NCBI GenBank assembly: GCA_015066105.1
Contig: SVOY01000001.1
Span: 522,127-586,126 of the forward strand
DNA: 64,000 nt
Reading direction: 5' to 3'
From: Oscillospiraceae bacterium
Lineage (GTDB): Bacteria > Bacillota > Clostridia > Oscillospirales > Acutalibacteraceae
Both the position numbers and the translations under genes were made by a program. Shown here piece by piece: positions 51,844-60,372 of the stretch (position 1 is the first letter of the stretch; each line of letters begins with the position of its first letter). The notes under the pieces were generated by a model. That model was not told the origin of the DNA. It made no database searches and saw only the letters and a program-made list of their open reading frames with translations.

Positions 51844-52581
51844 TCAGCTTCCTTTTTGTTCTAAATAGTTGACCAAGCCCTTTGATATTGCAAGAGCCAT
51901 TTCGTATTGATATGCGTTATCGCTGAGCTTTGCCGCCTCATCGCTATTGGACAAAAAGCCGCACTCCACCATTACGGCGGTGCTTACCGCGTTGTAAATG
52001 AGATAAACATCATTTGTGCAGGGCTTTATCTGCCTTGTGTTTTCCTTTTGCAGACTGCTGACAATGCTTTTTTGTATGCAGTCTGCAAGAAGCTCGCTTC
52101 CGCTTTGGCTTTTGCAGTAAAAGACCTGGGCACCGCTGTATTTGCTTTGGGAAAAATGATTCTGGTGTATGCTTAAAAATATACCGTCGGGATGTTTTTT
52201 CATAATATCCATACGGTTATGTAAATCTGACGATTTTTTACTGCGAACAGTTGCAGAGCCTTCATCATAAATCATTTTATCGCTGTCACGTATCATAACC
52301 GTTTCAAAGCCGTAACGAGTCAGAATTTTTTCAAGCTTTTTACAAACGGAAAGATTAATATCCTTTTCAAGCACACCGTCTGCTGATTGTGTGCCGCCGT
52401 CCTCACCGCCGTGACCGGCATCAATGATTATAACCGGCTTTTCCGCCGAAAGCTTTGTGCTCATAACCGAAACGTTTTTTTCGGCCGCAAGCGCAATCAA
52501 AACAAAGGCAGCTGCCGCAAGCACGGTAAACAGGGTGCTCAGTGCCTTGATATCAAAGGTTAAATATATACCCTTTTTCAT
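51844..52581 (-). CDS. cwlD: N-acetylmuramoyl-L-alanine amidase (CwlD type)
   Basis: 245 residues. An N-terminal membrane helix (about 15-33) is followed by an amidase-3 domain: IIIDAGHGGEDGGT with the zinc His and Glu, then SIHQNHF, and the catalytic Glu in MVECGFLSNSDEA. In Bacillus CwlD makes the muramic-delta-lactam of the spore cortex. It ends five bases before radA. A weak TATAAT-like box lies upstream, but no clear sigma-E site was found. Confidence 0.87.
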   Translation of the reverse strand: MKKGIYLTFDIKALSTLFTVLAAAAFVLIALAAEKNVSVMSTKLSAEKPVIIIDAGHGGEDGGTQSADGVLEKDINLSVCKKLEKILTRYGFETVMIRDSDKMIYDEGSATVRSKKSSDLHNRMDIMKKHPDGIFLSIHQNHFSQSKYSGAQVFYCKSQSGSELLADCIQKSIVSSLQKENTRQIKPCTNDVYLIYNAVSTAVMVECGFLSNSDEAAKLSDNAYQYEMALAISKGLVNYLEQKGS

Positions 52582-52625
52582 AACATCACCTGTAAATAAT
52601 ATTAGAAAAAGGGTAATTATATAAC

Positions 52626-54887
52626 TTATTCGAAGCCCTCAAAGGTGATATTATTCTTTTTCATAACATCCTCATTTGAAAGCACGGCACCTGCCGAGGG
52701 AAGATTTTTCGCCTTGTACCTTGAAGGCTTAACAAATTCTCCGTCAACATAGTCTCTTACAACGGATAATTTCTGATTTTTCTTTATTGTGATACAGCCC
52801 ACACCCTGGGTGTCCTTCATTGACTTGGGTGAAATTGCAGAAGTATCGATAAGAAGGCATCTGCCGCCCGTTGTTTCAAGCACAATCTGCTTATCCTCTG
52901 CAAGATAAATGACAGAAGCAAGGGGTGATTTATCACTGTAGGCCTTAATGAGCTTTTTACGGTTAGTTTTTGTCGCATAGGAGGAAAGGTTGACCTTTGC
53001 GCATTTTCCGTTTTCAAAAAAGAACATCATATAGCCCTTGTATTCCTTTGTGACAACCATAAATACAGCGTTTTCGCCCTCTTCCATTTCAAGCCTTGAG
53101 GGAATGTATTCACCGAGAACGCTTGCCTTTGAATCGGCAAAATCAGATACCTTTGCCTTGTAAACCTGACACTTATCCGTAAAGAAGAGAAGGTCGTTGT
53201 TGTTTGAAGTTTCAAAGCTCTGAATTATTTCGTCGGTATCCTTAAGCTTATGGTCGCCGCCCATACGAAGCGAAAGCGGAGTGATTTTTTTGAAGTAGCC
53301 TTCCTTTGTGAAGAAGAGGTTTACAGCATAATCGGGAATTTCCTCCTCTTGCTCCTCCTGCTCAAGCTCACTTACATAAAGAAGGTCGGTTTTTCTTTCC
53401 TTGCCGTATTTTTTGATAACGTCGGAAAGCTCGCTTATTATAATCCTTCTGATTTTTGCCTTTGAAGCAAGAATTTCTTCCATTTCGGCAATGGCTTTTT
53501 CAAGGTTTTCAATATCCTTAAGACGCTTTAAAATGTATTCACGGTTAAGGTGGCGAAGCTTGATTTCAGCAACGTATTCCGCCTGGATTTCATCAATGCC
53601 GAAGCCAATCATAAGGTTGGGCACAACGTCGCTTTCTTCCTCTGTTTTGCGGATAATTGCAATGGCCTTGTCAATATCAAGAAGAATTTTTTCAAGACCC
53701 TTGAGAAGATGAAGCCTGTTCCTTGCCTTTTCAAGGTCAAAGCTGACTCTTCTGTAAACACATCTGCCTCTGAAGCGTATCCACTCAATGAGCAAATCCT
53801 TAACGCCGTAAACTCTGGGGTAGCCGTCAACAAGCACATTGAAGTTGCAGGAGAAGCTGTCTTCAAGGGGCGTCTGTCTGTAAAGCTTCTGCATAAGCTT
53901 GTCGGGGTCTGTGCCGCGCTTGAGGTCGATTGTGATTTTAAGGCCCTTTTTATCCGTTTCGTCACGGATGTCGGTGATTTCCTTGATTGCGCCTGCCTTG
54001 ACACGCTCAATAATTTTATCAATTATAGCCTCAGCCGTTGTTGTGGGCGGAATTTCGCTTATATCAATGCAGTTGAAGGCTTTATCGTAGGTATATTTTG
54101 CACGCACCTTTATGCCGCCGCGGCCCGTGCGGTAAATTTCTTCCATTTCATCACGGTTGTAAAGGATTGTGCCGCCGCCTACAAAATCGGGTGCGGGCAT
54201 TGTTTCAATGCAGTTGTGCTCCTGATTTTTAATAAGCTCAATGGTTGTTTCGCAAAGCTCCTTAAGGTTAAACGAGCAGATTGAGCTTGCCATACCTACG
54301 GCAATACCTAAATTGTTGTTTGCAAGTATTGACGGGAAGGTTACGGGCAGAAGTGTAGGCTCCTTTGTTGTGCTGTCGTAGTTATCAACAAAATCAACGG
54401 TATTTTTGTCAATCTCACCGAAAAGCTCGGCACAGATGCCCTCAAGCTTTGCCTCAGTATATCGGGCAGCCGCATAATGCATATCACGGGAATAAGCCTT
54501 ACCGAAGTTGCCCTTTGAGTCAACATAAGGGTTGAGAAGTGCTTCATTGCCGCGTGAAAGGCGCACCATTGTTTCATAAATTGCCGCATCACCGTGAGGG
54601 TTAAGACGCATAGTCTGACCTACGATATTTGCCGATTTTGTTCTTGAGCCGTTGAGAAGCCCCATTTTATACATTGTGTAAAGGAGCTTTCTGTGTGAGG
54701 GCTTGAAGCCGTCTATTTCAGGAATGGCACGGGAAAGGATAACACTCATGGCATAGGGCATATAGTTTATTTCAAGAGTGTCGGTAATTCTCTGCTCTAT
54801 CATTTCGCCGGCGTTGGCAATGTGGGTATTTTTAAGAATATCAACATCGTTTTCCTTTGCTTTATCGGCTGATTTTTTTCTTGCCAT
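52626..54887 (-). CDS. parC: Type IIA topoisomerase A subunit (ParC/GyrA-like)
   Basis: 753 residues. The cleavage domain has GLLNGSRTKSANIVGQTM and the catalytic tyrosine in AARYTEAKL; a coiled-coil tower follows and a shorter C-terminal beta-pinwheel with no QRRGGKG GyrA box. The missing box argues for decatenation (topoisomerase IV type) rather than gyrase supercoiling. It ends well away from any other gyr gene and follows its B partner by 16 bases. Confidence 0.88.
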   Translation of the reverse strand: MARKKSADKAKENDVDILKNTHIANAGEMIEQRITDTLEINYMPYAMSVILSRAIPEIDGFKPSHRKLLYTMYKMGLLNGSRTKSANIVGQTMRLNPHGDAAIYETMVRLSRGNEALLNPYVDSKGNFGKAYSRDMHYAAARYTEAKLEGICAELFGEIDKNTVDFVDNYDSTTKEPTLLPVTFPSILANNNLGIAVGMASSICSFNLKELCETTIELIKNQEHNCIETMPAPDFVGGGTILYNRDEMEEIYRTGRGGIKVRAKYTYDKAFNCIDISEIPPTTTAEAIIDKIIERVKAGAIKEITDIRDETDKKGLKITIDLKRGTDPDKLMQKLYRQTPLEDSFSCNFNVLVDGYPRVYGVKDLLIEWIRFRGRCVYRRVSFDLEKARNRLHLLKGLEKILLDIDKAIAIIRKTEEESDVVPNLMIGFGIDEIQAEYVAEIKLRHLNREYILKRLKDIENLEKAIAEMEEILASKAKIRRIIISELSDVIKKYGKERKTDLLYVSELEQEEQEEEIPDYAVNLFFTKEGYFKKITPLSLRMGGDHKLKDTDEIIQSFETSNNNDLLFFTDKCQVYKAKVSDFADSKASVLGEYIPSRLEMEEGENAVFMVVTKEYKGYMMFFFENGKCAKVNLSSYATKTNRKKLIKAYSDKSPLASVIYLAEDKQIVLETTGGRCLLIDTSAISPKSMKDTQGVGCITIKKNQKLSVVRDYVDGEFVKPSRYKAKNLPSAGAVLSNEDVMKKNNITFEGFE

Positions 54888-54903
54888 TTTATATCCTCCT
54901 TTC

Positions 54904-56883
54904 TCAGCTTACGTCGGTCATATCAATGTAAAGGTGACCGTAATTTGCAATATAATCCTTTCTTCCTGCAAGGTTATCACCAAGAAGAAGGTCAAATTTT
55001 TCGGCAGTTGCTTCGGCGGTATCGGGGTCAACCTTTATAAGACGCCTTGTTGCGGGGTTCATTGTTGTAAGGTTCATCATATCCGCATCGTTTTCACCAA
55101 GACCCTTTGAACGCTGAATTGTATATTTTGCCTTGCCTATCTCCTCAATGGCATCTGCCTTTTCCTTTTCCGTATAGGCAAACCAGGTCTGATTGCCGCT
55201 TGTGATTTCATAAAGGGGCGATTCTGCAATGAAAACCTTCCCCTCTTTTATAAGTGTGGGAACAAGACGGTAAATCATTGTGAGAATAAGCGTTCTTATC
55301 TGATAGCCGTCAACGTCGGCGTCGGTACAGATAATGATTTTGCTCCAGCGCAGATTATCCATACTGAAGGTGGAAAGGTTTTTCATGCCCTTTGCGTGAA
55401 CCTCAACACCGCAGCCGAGCACCTTGAGAAGGTCAGTTATAATTTCACTTTTGAATATTTTTTCGTATTCACTCTTAAGGCAGTTGAGGATTTTGCCTCT
55501 TACAGGGATAATTGCCTGGAATTCCGAGTCTCTTGCCTGCTTACAGGCGCCCAAAGCCGAGTCACCCTCCACTATAAAGAGCTCTCTTTTGTCAATATCC
55601 TTACTGCGGCAGTCAACAAATTTCTGCACACGGTTTGCAAGGTCGTTTGAGGTTGTGAGAGTCTTTTTAAGGTTGAGCCTTGTGCTTTCAGCCTTGATGC
55701 GGCTTCGCATATTTATAAGCACCTGGTCGGCGATTTTATCAGCCTCAAGCTTGTTTTCAATGAAGTAAACCTCAAGCTGATGACGAAGGAACTCTGTCAT
55801 AGCCTCCTGAATGAACTTGTTGGTAATAGCCTTTTTGGTCTGATTAAGGTATGAGGTTTCCGTTGAAAAGGATGAGGAAACGAGCACAAGACAGTCGGCA
55901 ATATCCTGAAATTTGATTTTCGAGTCAGCCTTGGTATATTTGCCGCTTTGCTTAAGGTAAGCATCAATCTGTGCAACGGTGGCATTTTTCACCGCATTAT
56001 CCGGTGAGCCGCCGAATTCAAGAAAGCTTGAGTTGTGATAATATTCAATGAGCTGCTTTTTGTTTGAAAAGGTAAGTGCAACATTGAGCTTGACCTTGTA
56101 TTCGGGCAGGTCAGCTCTGTCCTTACCGCTTTTTTCCGTTTGCCAGAACTGAACGGAGGTCATTGCATCCTCGCCTGCTATTTCTTTCACATAATCGCTT
56201 ATACCGTTTTCGTAGTAATAAACAAAGGTTTCAAAGCCGCCCTTAATCTGATTTTTAAGCTCAAAGCGGACCTTCGGGTTAACAATGGCCTGGCGCTGAA
56301 GCACCTGCTGATAATATTCAAGAGGAATGTCAATATCCGTAAAAACCTCAAGGTCGGGCTTCCATCTTATGCGTGAGCCGGTATCCTTTTTGCCGTAGGG
56401 CTCTGAGGTAAGGCCGCCGATGTTTACACCCTTTTCAAAGTGAAGCGTGTATTTCATACCGTCCTTTTTGATTTCGGCATCCATATATTCACTGGCAAAC
56501 TGAGTTGCGCAAAGGCCGAGGCCGTTAAGGCCGAGTGAATACTCATAGCTGCCGCCGCTGTTTGTGTTATACTTGCCGCCGGCATACATTTCGCAGAAAA
56601 TAAGCTCCCAGTTTTCTCTGTCATACTTTTCGTTGTAGCCTACGGGGATACCTCGTCCGCAGTCCTGCACCTCAACGGAGCCGTCGGTATAACGGGTTAC
56701 AATAATCTTATCGCCGTAGCCCTCACGTGCCTCGTCAATGGAGTTTGAAAGTATTTCAAAAACCGAATGCTCACAGCCGGCAATGCCGTTGGAGCCGAAA
56801 ATAACCGCCGGTCTTTTTCTGACTCGGTCGGCGCCCTCGAGCATTTCAATATCGTTATCGGAATATCCTGCTTTTTTAGCCAT
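54904..56883 (-). CDS. parE: Divergent type IIA topoisomerase B subunit (ParE-like)
   Basis: 659 residues. ATPase domain with ILSNSIDEAREGYGD, DCGRGIPVG and a lid YSLGLNGLGLCATQFA that departs from the usual GGLHGVG; the transducer lysine is in LNQTKKA; Toprim motifs EGDSALGACKQ and TDADVDG. The N-terminus RKRPAVIFGSNGI also differs from the normal RPGMYIGS. The catalytic residues appear kept, so it should be active, but it belongs to a divergent clostridial branch rather than canonical gyrB/parE. Confidence 0.87.
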   Translation of the reverse strand: MAKKAGYSDNDIEMLEGADRVRKRPAVIFGSNGIAGCEHSVFEILSNSIDEAREGYGDKIIVTRYTDGSVEVQDCGRGIPVGYNEKYDRENWELIFCEMYAGGKYNTNSGGSYEYSLGLNGLGLCATQFASEYMDAEIKKDGMKYTLHFEKGVNIGGLTSEPYGKKDTGSRIRWKPDLEVFTDIDIPLEYYQQVLQRQAIVNPKVRFELKNQIKGGFETFVYYYENGISDYVKEIAGEDAMTSVQFWQTEKSGKDRADLPEYKVKLNVALTFSNKKQLIEYYHNSSFLEFGGSPDNAVKNATVAQIDAYLKQSGKYTKADSKIKFQDIADCLVLVSSSFSTETSYLNQTKKAITNKFIQEAMTEFLRHQLEVYFIENKLEADKIADQVLINMRSRIKAESTRLNLKKTLTTSNDLANRVQKFVDCRSKDIDKRELFIVEGDSALGACKQARDSEFQAIIPVRGKILNCLKSEYEKIFKSEIITDLLKVLGCGVEVHAKGMKNLSTFSMDNLRWSKIIICTDADVDGYQIRTLILTMIYRLVPTLIKEGKVFIAESPLYEITSGNQTWFAYTEKEKADAIEEIGKAKYTIQRSKGLGENDADMMNLTTMNPATRRLIKVDPDTAEATAEKFDLLLGDNLAGRKDYIANYGHLYIDMTDVS

Positions 56884-57017
56884 TATCTATCATTTTCCCT
56901 TCACATAAAATGAAAATCATATTACAAAAACATACAAAATATTGTGCCGTATTACGAAAATGAACACAACAGTTATAATTTACACTATTTTTTCAAAAAA
57001 ATCAAGTGTTAAGGCGG

Positions 57018-57049
57018 CAAAAACCCTTTATTTAAAGGCTTTAAAGGGT
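57018..57049 (-). terminator. Terminator at the 3' end of dinB
   Basis: ACCCTTTA (57023-57030) pairs with TAAAGGGT (57042-57049), followed on the minus strand by TTTTTG. It overlaps the last dinB codons. Confidence 0.6.
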
Positions 57050-58269
57050 GCAGATGCCTTTTCGTCACTTGAAAACACGGGCATTTTCTCCTCATCCATA
57101 AGACAGCAGTTGAAAATTATGCCGTCGCCGAATTTGCTTCTCAGCTTCATCACCGTGTCATCTATGCTTTTCCTCTTTTCGAGCCTTGCGTAATCTGTAT
57201 AAAGGTCAAGCTGACCGAAGCTCTGCTCCTGAACAAGGTTAATCGCCCTTACGGTGACGGCCCTGACCCTTCTGTCCCATATATAATTCTCTTTAAAAAG
57301 CTCTGTTGCCGTTACTGCTATTTCATAGGCAGATTGTGTACAGCTGTTAAGCGGACACTGAAACTGCTTCGTGGCAAAGCTGCTGTCTCTGACGCCGATT
57401 TGTACACCCGTTGCATAAAGCCTTTCAGCACGAAGACGCTTTGCAACGTTCTGACTCAGGGCAAGGAACACCTTCCAGACCTCCTCGTTATTTTCAAGGT
57501 CACTTTTGCAGGTTACTCCGTGGCCGATGCTTTTTGATTTTTCCCTGTAATTATCCGGGGCAACACGGTCGCGGTTGAGGCCGTTTGCGGAAAGCCACAT
57601 TTCAGTGCCGCATACGCCGAAAACGGTTTTAAGCCACTGTTCAGAGCAGGCGGCAAGCTCACCTATTGTCATAATTCCGTAGCCGGCAAGCTTTTTTGCC
57701 GTTTTGTGTCCCACACCGAAAATAGCCGAGGCAGGAAGCCCCCATACCTTTTGTCTGTAATCGTTTTTTGTTATTTCGTAAAATTCATCTCTGCCCGCAA
57801 GGTCACTGCCGAGCTTGGCAAAAATCTTGTTGTAGGAAAGCCCGACGGAAACCGTGATATCAAGCTCCCTTTTAAAGCTTTCCATTATTTCACGGATAAT
57901 ATTGTGTGCCGTGCCGAATAAGGTTATACTTCCCGTAAGGTCGCACCAAACCTCGTCAAGGCCCATGGGCTCAATGAGGTCGGTATAACGGGCATAAATA
58001 TCGTGCGCCTTGCGGGAGTATTCCTTGTACATATCGTAATGAGGCTCAACTATGATGAGCTCGGGGCATTTCTGCCTTGCCTGCCACAAGGGCTCGGCGG
58101 TTTTTACGCCGTATTTTTTTGCTTCCTCGCTTTTTGCAAGAATTATGCCGTGGCGGCTCGCCTCGTCGCCGCCGACTGCCATAGGCTTACCTTTTAAATC
58201 GGGGTTGAGGCTGCACTCAATGGAAGCATAGCAGGAATTCATATCAGAGTGGATTATTATTCTTTCCAA
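57028..58269 (-). CDS. dinB: Y-family DNA polymerase IV
   Basis: 413 residues. Palm motifs IIHSDMNSCYASIE with the first metal Asp, then LDEVWCDLTG, and the thumb FGVGHKTAKKLAGYG. It is a damage-bypass polymerase without proofreading. The TTG at 58269 has AGG eight bases upstream; the reading also contains an earlier GTG. A perfect sigma-A promoter and a LexA box directly precede it, so it belongs to the SOS response. Confidence 0.94.
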   Translation of the reverse strand: MERIIIHSDMNSCYASIECSLNPDLKGKPMAVGGDEASRHGIILAKSEEAKKYGVKTAEPLWQARQKCPELIIVEPHYDMYKEYSRKAHDIYARYTDLIEPMGLDEVWCDLTGSITLFGTAHNIIREIMESFKRELDITVSVGLSYNKIFAKLGSDLAGRDEFYEITKNDYRQKVWGLPASAIFGVGHKTAKKLAGYGIMTIGELAACSEQWLKTVFGVCGTEMWLSANGLNRDRVAPDNYREKSKSIGHGVTCKSDLENNEEVWKVFLALSQNVAKRLRAERLYATGVQIGVRDSSFATKQFQCPLNSCTQSAYEIAVTATELFKENYIWDRRVRAVTVRAINLVQEQSFGQLDLYTDYARLEKRKSIDDTVMKLRSKFGDGIIFNCCLMDEEKMPVFSSDEKASAPFKAFK

Positions 58270-58288
58270 AAACAACACCTACACATAA

Positions 58289-58302
58289 AGAACATTTGTT
58301 CG
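58289..58302 (-). promoter_or_regulatory. LexA (SOS) box in front of dinB
   Basis: CGAACAAATGTTCT on the minus strand contains the palindrome GAAC-N4-GTTC and differs from the Bacillus consensus CGAACRNRYGTTYG/C only at the last base. It lies just downstream of the -10, over the start of transcription. Confidence 0.85.
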
Positions 58303-58310
58303 TTACGGTT

Positions 58311-58339
58311 ATTATACTATTGCGTGCTGTATTTGTCAA
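58311..58339 (-). promoter_or_regulatory. Perfect consensus sigma-A promoter of dinB
   Basis: TTGACA (58334-58339), 17 bases, TATAAT (58311-58316) on the minus strand. A promoter this strong needs tight repression, which the adjoining LexA box can give. Confidence 0.88.
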
Positions 58340-58347
58340 GCGTTGAA

Positions 58348-58380
58348 AGAAAAAAGCATCCCTGTTAAAACAGAGATGCT
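58348..58380 (-). terminator. Terminator after the MFS gene
   Basis: AGCATC-c-CTGTT pairs with AACAG-a-GATGCT; T-rich sequence follows on the minus strand. It sits just before the dinB promoter. Confidence 0.85.
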
Positions 58381-58387
58381 GAAGCAG

Positions 58388-59683
58388 TTATTTCTCTTCC
58401 TTTTTAACCGGTCTAACGAAAACAAAGCTGAGAACAAGAGAAAGGATGTAAAGCGCAAGTGTAACGTAAAGCACTGACTGGTAGCCTTCGGCAACATTTT
58501 GTGCGCCGAATTTTTCAACGATAAGGCTTGCAAGGTTGTTACCCGTGAGACCTGCAAAAGCCCAGGCTGAAAGGGTTATGCCGTGAATTGCGGAAATGTT
58601 TGACATTCCGTAATGGTCGGAAAGAAGAGTGGGAACGTTTGAAAATCCGCCGCCGTAGCCTGCATTAACCACCATAATCAGCACAACAACAAGCGCGGTG
58701 AGAAGCATATTGCCGTTGCCGTTTACAATACCCCTTGTGAGGATAACGGCAGCCGTGCAGATAATTGAAAGAATGAAAATCAGCTTATAAATTGTATTTC
58801 TGTCCTTACATTTGTCGCCGGCGGCTGAAAAGCCGAGACGGCCGCCCGCATTGAAAATTGCTGAAATTACGGGGAAAACAACAACTGAAAGGCCGAGACA
58901 CTTGAGTATGTACTTTTCCTGGGAAATAAGCATAAGACCGCAGGTAATGTTGAGATAGAACATAAGCCAGATGCCGACATAGTTAAGCACGGGACGTGTT
59001 TTTATAACGGAAATAATGCTCTTTTTCTCTTCGGCGCTTGTGGGCTCATGCCAGTCATCAGGCTTTTTGAGAAGAAGATGACCGATGAACATAAGCACAA
59101 AATAAACGGCGGCAAGGATGAAGAACATTTTATAAATTGCGCCGTCACCAAGGTTTTCAAGCAGCCATTCCATAATTGGTGTTGCAATGGCCTTTGCGGC
59201 ACCGAAGCCTGCAACGGCAAGACCCGTGGCAAGGCCCTTGTTATCCTTGAACCAGAGCATAAGAGTTTTCACGGGTGAAAGATAGCCCGTACCCAGGCCT
59301 ATACCCATTATAAGACCGTAGCAAAGATAAATGCCGATAAGAGCAACGGCACTGCCCTGATGATTTCCGCCGTAACGGATGAAAAAGCCTGAGCCTGCCA
59401 TACCCAGAGAAAAGCAGATGCTTGCAATAAGTGAGGACTTGTGAATATCCTTTTCAACAACGTTGCCGAGAAAAGCGGCTGACATTCCGAGAAAAAAGAT
59501 TGCAAAGCTGAAGGCCCATTCAACACTGCCCTTGGGAAAGCCGATGTATTCACCGATTTTTTCACTGAAGGTTGACCAGCAGTAAACGGTGCCGATGCTG
59601 CAATGAAGAAGAAGTGCGGGAATTGCGGCGCGTACCCACTTGCTTGTACGCCAACCGGCCTTTTTCTTTTCTGTTGTGTTCAT
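58388..59683 (-). CDS. OFA-type (oxalate/formate antiporter family) MFS transporter
   Basis: 431 residues, twelve hydrophobic helices. The N-terminal HCSIGTVYCWSTFSEKI, the loop motif after helix 2, GLGTGYLSPVKTLMLWFKDNKGLATGL and GYGGGFSNVPTLLSDHYG are typical of the OFA group. The solute may be a small carboxylate, including formate or a related acid; this cannot be decided here. It is monocistronic with its own terminator. An inverted repeat sits in its upstream region. Confidence 0.87.
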   Translation of the reverse strand: MNTTEKKKAGWRTSKWVRAAIPALLLHCSIGTVYCWSTFSEKIGEYIGFPKGSVEWAFSFAIFFLGMSAAFLGNVVEKDIHKSSLIASICFSLGMAGSGFFIRYGGNHQGSAVALIGIYLCYGLIMGIGLGTGYLSPVKTLMLWFKDNKGLATGLAVAGFGAAKAIATPIMEWLLENLGDGAIYKMFFILAAVYFVLMFIGHLLLKKPDDWHEPTSAEEKKSIISVIKTRPVLNYVGIWLMFYLNITCGLMLISQEKYILKCLGLSVVVFPVISAIFNAGGRLGFSAAGDKCKDRNTIYKLIFILSIICTAAVILTRGIVNGNGNMLLTALVVVLIMVVNAGYGGGFSNVPTLLSDHYGMSNISAIHGITLSAWAFAGLTGNNLASLIVEKFGAQNVAEGYQSVLYVTLALYILSLVLSFVFVRPVKKEEK

Positions 59684-59704
59684 AAAAAGCTTCCTTCCAG
59701 ATAC

Positions 59705-59717
59705 TGTAAATTTTACA
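59705..59717. repeat. 13-base inverted repeat upstream of the MFS gene
   Basis: TGTAAA-T-TTTACA is a perfect palindrome 22 bases before the MFS start codon. It could be an operator. The surrounding promoter (TTGCTT/TAACAT) is weak. Confidence 0.4.
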
Positions 59718-59771
59718 ACTTGAGTATGTTACTACTATTTTCCGCAAAAAGCAATGGTTTTTTCAAATTTT

Positions 59772-59807
59772 ATAAAAAAAATAAGCACGTCAAAAAGCCG
59801 TGCTTAT
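59772..59807 (-). terminator. Terminator after the small membrane protein gene
   Basis: ATAAGCACG (59781-59789) pairs with CGTGCTTAT (59799-59807), nine base pairs, then a run of eight or more T on the minus strand. Confidence 0.9.
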
Positions 59808-59818
59808 CTTATCTGTTA

Positions 59819-60310
59819 CTACTGATTGGCCTTGATTTTCTCAAGCTTCTGCATTCTCTTGAGCTTAGCCTTATATTTGGGCGATTCAAGGTATTTTTCA
59901 TACTGATAGCAGGTTATTGTACCGGCAGAGGCGGTAACAAGCAGAATTGCAAAAACCACTGCAATAACCGTTGAAGCGATTTTTTTGCTCTGAGCGGCCT
60001 TTAATTCCTTGCTGTTAACCTCCTCGCCTTCCTCCTCGCCGCCGAGAACAGATGAAATTGCGGAGGAAATTGCATCAGTAGCGTTTTCGGTGTCCTCGCT
60101 GCTGCCGCTCTGAGCACCCACAAGTGCACCGAGCACCGAGGAAATAGAATCGGTAAGCGAGCCTGACGAGCTGCTTTCTTCAACAAGCGTTGTGTACTGT
60201 GAGGAATAGTGAATACTGAAGCCGCTTGCAGTCACCGTAAAAACAAACATCACACAGATAAGCACTATGTAAAGCTTTGCAATTTTTTTGTTGAATAATT
60301 TTTTCATCAT
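59819..60310 (-). CDS. Two-helix membrane protein with a Ser/Gly-rich loop
   Basis: 163 residues from the ATG at 60310, which has GGGAG nine bases upstream. Helices at about 12-32 and 109-131 flank a Ser/Gly/Glu-rich outside loop with a repeated DSISSVLGALVG / DAISSAISSVLGG unit; a Lys-rich cytoplasmic tail follows. I recognise no family. A strong terminator follows it, and the M20 dipeptidase gene ends 62 bases upstream. Confidence 0.65.
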   Translation of the reverse strand: MMKKLFNKKIAKLYIVLICVMFVFTVTASGFSIHYSSQYTTLVEESSSSGSLTDSISSVLGALVGAQSGSSEDTENATDAISSAISSVLGGEEEGEEVNSKELKAAQSKKIASTVIAVVFAILLVTASAGTITCYQYEKYLESPKYKAKLKRMQKLEKIKANQ

Positions 60311-60372
60311 TGTTTTTTGCTCCCTTTGAATGTTTATTAAGTATAATTTATTACACATTTTTGCTAATTATA

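Noticed and set aside
53550-54284. 244-codon frame on the plus strand
   Set aside because: Antisense to the topoisomerase A subunit; composition follows the coding strand.
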